Assembly: GCA_002050365.1 (NCBI GenBank)
Contig: MWYZ01000039.1
Span: forward strand, 1 to 64,000
DNA length: 64,000 nt
Direction: 5' to 3'
Origin: Acidobacteria bacterium 28-1
GTDB taxonomy: Bacteria > Acidobacteriota > Blastocatellia > Pyrinomonadales > Pyrinomonadaceae
This document shows positions 62,020-64,000 of this stretch, in pieces. A program made the position numbers and the translations under genes. The notes under the pieces are model-generated. The model was not told the DNA's origin. It ran no database searches and saw only the letters and a list, made by a program, of their open reading frames with translations. Numbering within the stretch: the first letter of the stretch is position 1; every line of letters begins with the position of its first letter.

Positions 62020-62485
62020 TAAAGTTTTTCTCCAGATTAAATTTTATATTTGTGCAAAAGATATTGCGGTTTTCACCAATTCACTTACAGGTCTTGAACG
62101 AGTGAAATTCAAGAACCGCCAGCGGCTCAATTTTCGAAAAATCTTATAGAAAACAAATGTAGTATGAATAATACAAGCGTTTTCTTTAAAAAGCAATCGT
62201 TTTGCCGATTCGGTCAAGTCTTCGTATTTGTAACTCCGACGGGCGAAATTTCAAACGATTTTCCGTCTTTAAATTTTTATATTGGCGATTAGACGATTTT
62301 CGAGAAAATGAAAAGTCTAATAGATATTATTGGATTACGATTTTTCGGAACTTTTAGCTTTCCCAAAAAGTCAAAATTTAGCTGTAATGTCTAATATAAT
62401 TTCTGGCGTTTATAAGTGCAGTCGAAAAGTAAAGAAAACGGTGGTTAGGTGAACGACAACTAAACTCGTTTTACTTTATTCGCTT
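62020..62485. other. 466-bp gap upstream of receptor 3
   Basis: AT-rich, with no gene seen. A small TCTTGAA/TTCAAGA hairpin (about 62092-62115) lies in the probable 5' untranslated region of receptor 3; otherwise nothing recognised. Confidence 0.4.
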
Positions 62486-64000
62486 TTATTGAGTTTTACG
62501 CAAAGCGCGTCCTGCCAACATTCCAGTATATTTCCCTTCGTCAACTGAAATTTTGCCGTTGACGATAACGTATTTCATACCTGTCGCCAGCGTTTCAGGC
62601 TGTTCATAAGTTGCGCGGTCAGCGACGGTTTTCGGGTCGAAGACGATGACATCGGCGAAATAACCGACTTTGATAAGCCCGCGTTCGGGAATGCGGAAGG
62701 TTTCAGCCGTCAGCGCACTGCTCGCGCGAATAGCGAAAGGTAATGTAATGAGTTTTTTCCCAAAAACGTATTCGCGCAGCTTTCTTGGAAATGTTCCGTA
62801 TTTTCGCGGATGACCGGAAGAGCCGTCCGAGCCGGTCATTACGAAATTTTGTTTCATAAAGTATTCAATGTCGCTTTCGCTCATATTAAACGAAGCGATA
62901 CCCGCGCCGCCGTTTGCAACGATGTCGAGCGCGGCTTCGACAGGCGACTTTTTCCACTGCTGCGCGATTGCTTCGAGTGTTTTACCGACCAGCTCGCGGT
63001 CACGCGACCTTGTAATTAAAATTGCTTCCGCTCCGTTGCGCCGCTTCAAATTCGCTTCCATCTCGACGAGCAGACGCGGGCGAACTTCCGGGTCTTTTAT
63101 TCGCTTGAGAAGCTCCGCATTGCCGCCAGCTTCAGCCCAGCGCGGAACGAGCGCGGCGGTAACATTAGTGCCGGACGCGGTGTAAGGATATTGATTAGCA
63201 GTTACTTTGATTCCTGCGGCGCGTGCTTGTTTGATAATTTTAACGGCTTCGCGGCTTTGTCCCCAAACGTCTTTGCCGAGTGCTTTGATATGCGATATAT
63301 GAACGGGAATTTTCGCTTCGCGCCCGATGCGAATGGTTTCCCGAATCGAACCGAGCAATCCGATTGAGTATGAGCCTTCGTCGCGCATATGCGTATCATA
63401 AACGCCGCCCTTTTCGGCAACCACTTTCGCAAGCTCGATGACTTCTTCGGTTTTGGCGAAACTGCCGGGCGCATAATAAAGTCCGGTTGACATTCCGAAT
63501 GCGCCTTCGCTCATTGCCTGCGAGATTAAATTTTTCATTTGCGCAAGCTGCTCAATCGAAGGCTGAACATCGCCCGCGCCCATTATCTCTCCGCGAACTC
63601 TGCCGTGTCCGACAAGCAGCGCGGCATTTGTCCCGATTCCCTGCTGCTCCCATTTTTCGAGCGTCTGCGCTATGCGAAAAGGACCGTCGCCGTCGTTGCC
63701 GGTGATAACCGTCGTTACGCCCTGCATCAAATAATCTTCACTACCGCTTGATTTTGGATTCGATAAGTCTTCGAGCGTATGCGTGTGCGGGTCGATGAAT
63801 CCGGGCGCAATTATCATTCCGGCGGCATCAAACGTTCTTGCGGCATCCACTTTTAATCTCGCAGACTTACCGACAAAGACAATGCGGTCGCCGCGAATAC
63901 CGATGTCGGTCTTCACCGGCGCAGAGCCCGAACCGTCAATGACCCTTCCGCCTTTAATCAATAAATCCAACTTCAATTCATCGGTAATCGGTGTTTTCTT
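62486..64000 (-). CDS. N-acyl-D-amino-acid deacylase/D-aminoacylase family amidohydrolase (5' end outside window)
   Basis: Metal-dependent amidohydrolase, about 500 residues inside the window. Motifs: LDLLIKGGRVIDGSG, APGFIDPHTHT (HxH metal ligands), GVTTVITGNDGDGP, VYDTHMRDEGSYS, PVHISHIKALG, MTGSDGSSGHPRKYGTFPRK. This pattern matches D-aminoacylase-like enzymes that free D-amino acids from N-acyl forms, fitting peptidoglycan or peptide recycling. The frame stays open through KKTPITDE to the edge, so the real start, perhaps with a signal peptide, lies beyond position 64000; the TTG at 63976 is probably not the start. Confidence 0.88.
   Translation of the reverse strand, partial: KKTPITDELKLDLLIKGGRVIDGSGSAPVKTDIGIRGDRIVFVGKSARLKVDAARTFDAAGMIIAPGFIDPHTHTLEDLSNPKSSGSEDYLMQGVTTVITGNDGDGPFRIAQTLEKWEQQGIGTNAALLVGHGRVRGEIMGAGDVQPSIEQLAQMKNLISQAMSEGAFGMSTGLYYAPGSFAKTEEVIELAKVVAEKGGVYDTHMRDEGSYSIGLLGSIRETIRIGREAKIPVHISHIKALGKDVWGQSREAVKIIKQARAAGIKVTANQYPYTASGTNVTAALVPRWAEAGGNAELLKRIKDPEVRPRLLVEMEANLKRRNGAEAILITRSRDRELVGKTLEAIAQQWKKSPVEAALDIVANGGAGIASFNMSESDIEYFMKQNFVMTGSDGSSGHPRKYGTFPRKLREYVFGKKLITLPFAIRASSALTAETFRIPERGLIKVGYFADVIVFDPKTVADRATYEQPETLATGMKYVIVNGKISVDEGKYTGMLAGRALRKTQ

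Overview
The window looks like a chromosomal segment of an Acidobacteriota bacterium, most likely class Blastocatellia (Pyrinomonadaceae-like). This is inferred from gene content: three very large Oar-like TonB-dependent receptors that begin with a carboxypeptidase-regulatory-like domain, many exported S9, M16, M28, M61 and M20 peptidases, a DUF1501/DUF1800 pair, FG-GAP repeat protein, moderate GC and AT-rich intergenic DNA. I could run no database search, so the taxonomy is an inference.

Layout. 1-2.5 kb: the C-terminal part of an FG-GAP repeat protein converging on glnA. 2.6-9 kb: an e(P4)-type acid phosphatase, a small protein plus a nucleotidyltransferase broken by a one-base frameshift at its catalytic motif, an S9 peptidase, and two overlapping sugar-nucleotide SDR genes (UDP-xylose synthase type and an epimerase). 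9-16.4 kb: DUF6941-like protein, Tat-exported dienelactone hydrolase, Smr protein, SH3 lipoprotein overlapping an M61-like peptidase, and purH with an acidic insertion. 16.5-25.4 kb: a minus-strand block of comEA-comEC, then ftsK, prfB (read through a programmed +1 frameshift) and lnt. 25.4-31.1 kb: an intergenic stretch with several hairpins, a TPR protein, tRNA-Glu(TTC), and polA with altered O-helix and proofreading motifs. 31.3-33.7 kb: DUF5946 protein, ZIP transporter, small unknown proteins. 33.7-42.6 kb: M28 and S9 peptidases, an inactive/active M16 pair, a leaderless subtilisin and a GAF protein. 43-46.8 kb: DUF1501 and DUF1800. 46.8-47.9 kb: a gene graveyard with remnants of an IS256-type transposase, a peptide-binding protein and a MalT-like regulator. 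47.9-62 kb: three TonB-dependent receptors, two of which share a duplicated leader of about 380 bp, interrupted by an M20 peptidase and two small unknown genes. 62.5-64 kb: a D-aminoacylase-type amidohydrolase running off the window.

How it fits together: much of the window is about breaking down and importing extracellular peptides and polymers (secreted peptidases, TonB receptors, N-acyl-D-amino-acid deacylase), mixed with housekeeping genes (glnA, purH, ftsK, prfB, lnt, polA) and DNA uptake (comEA/comEC).

The most unusual signal is non-coding. Many gaps hold long inverted repeats whose arms are built from a short word repeated with small changes, a different word at each site. Similar word arrays appear in frame inside comEC, lnt and an S9 peptidase gene. 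A 134-bp cloverleaf-like element and the duplicated receptor leader are the other strongest candidates for something undescribed.
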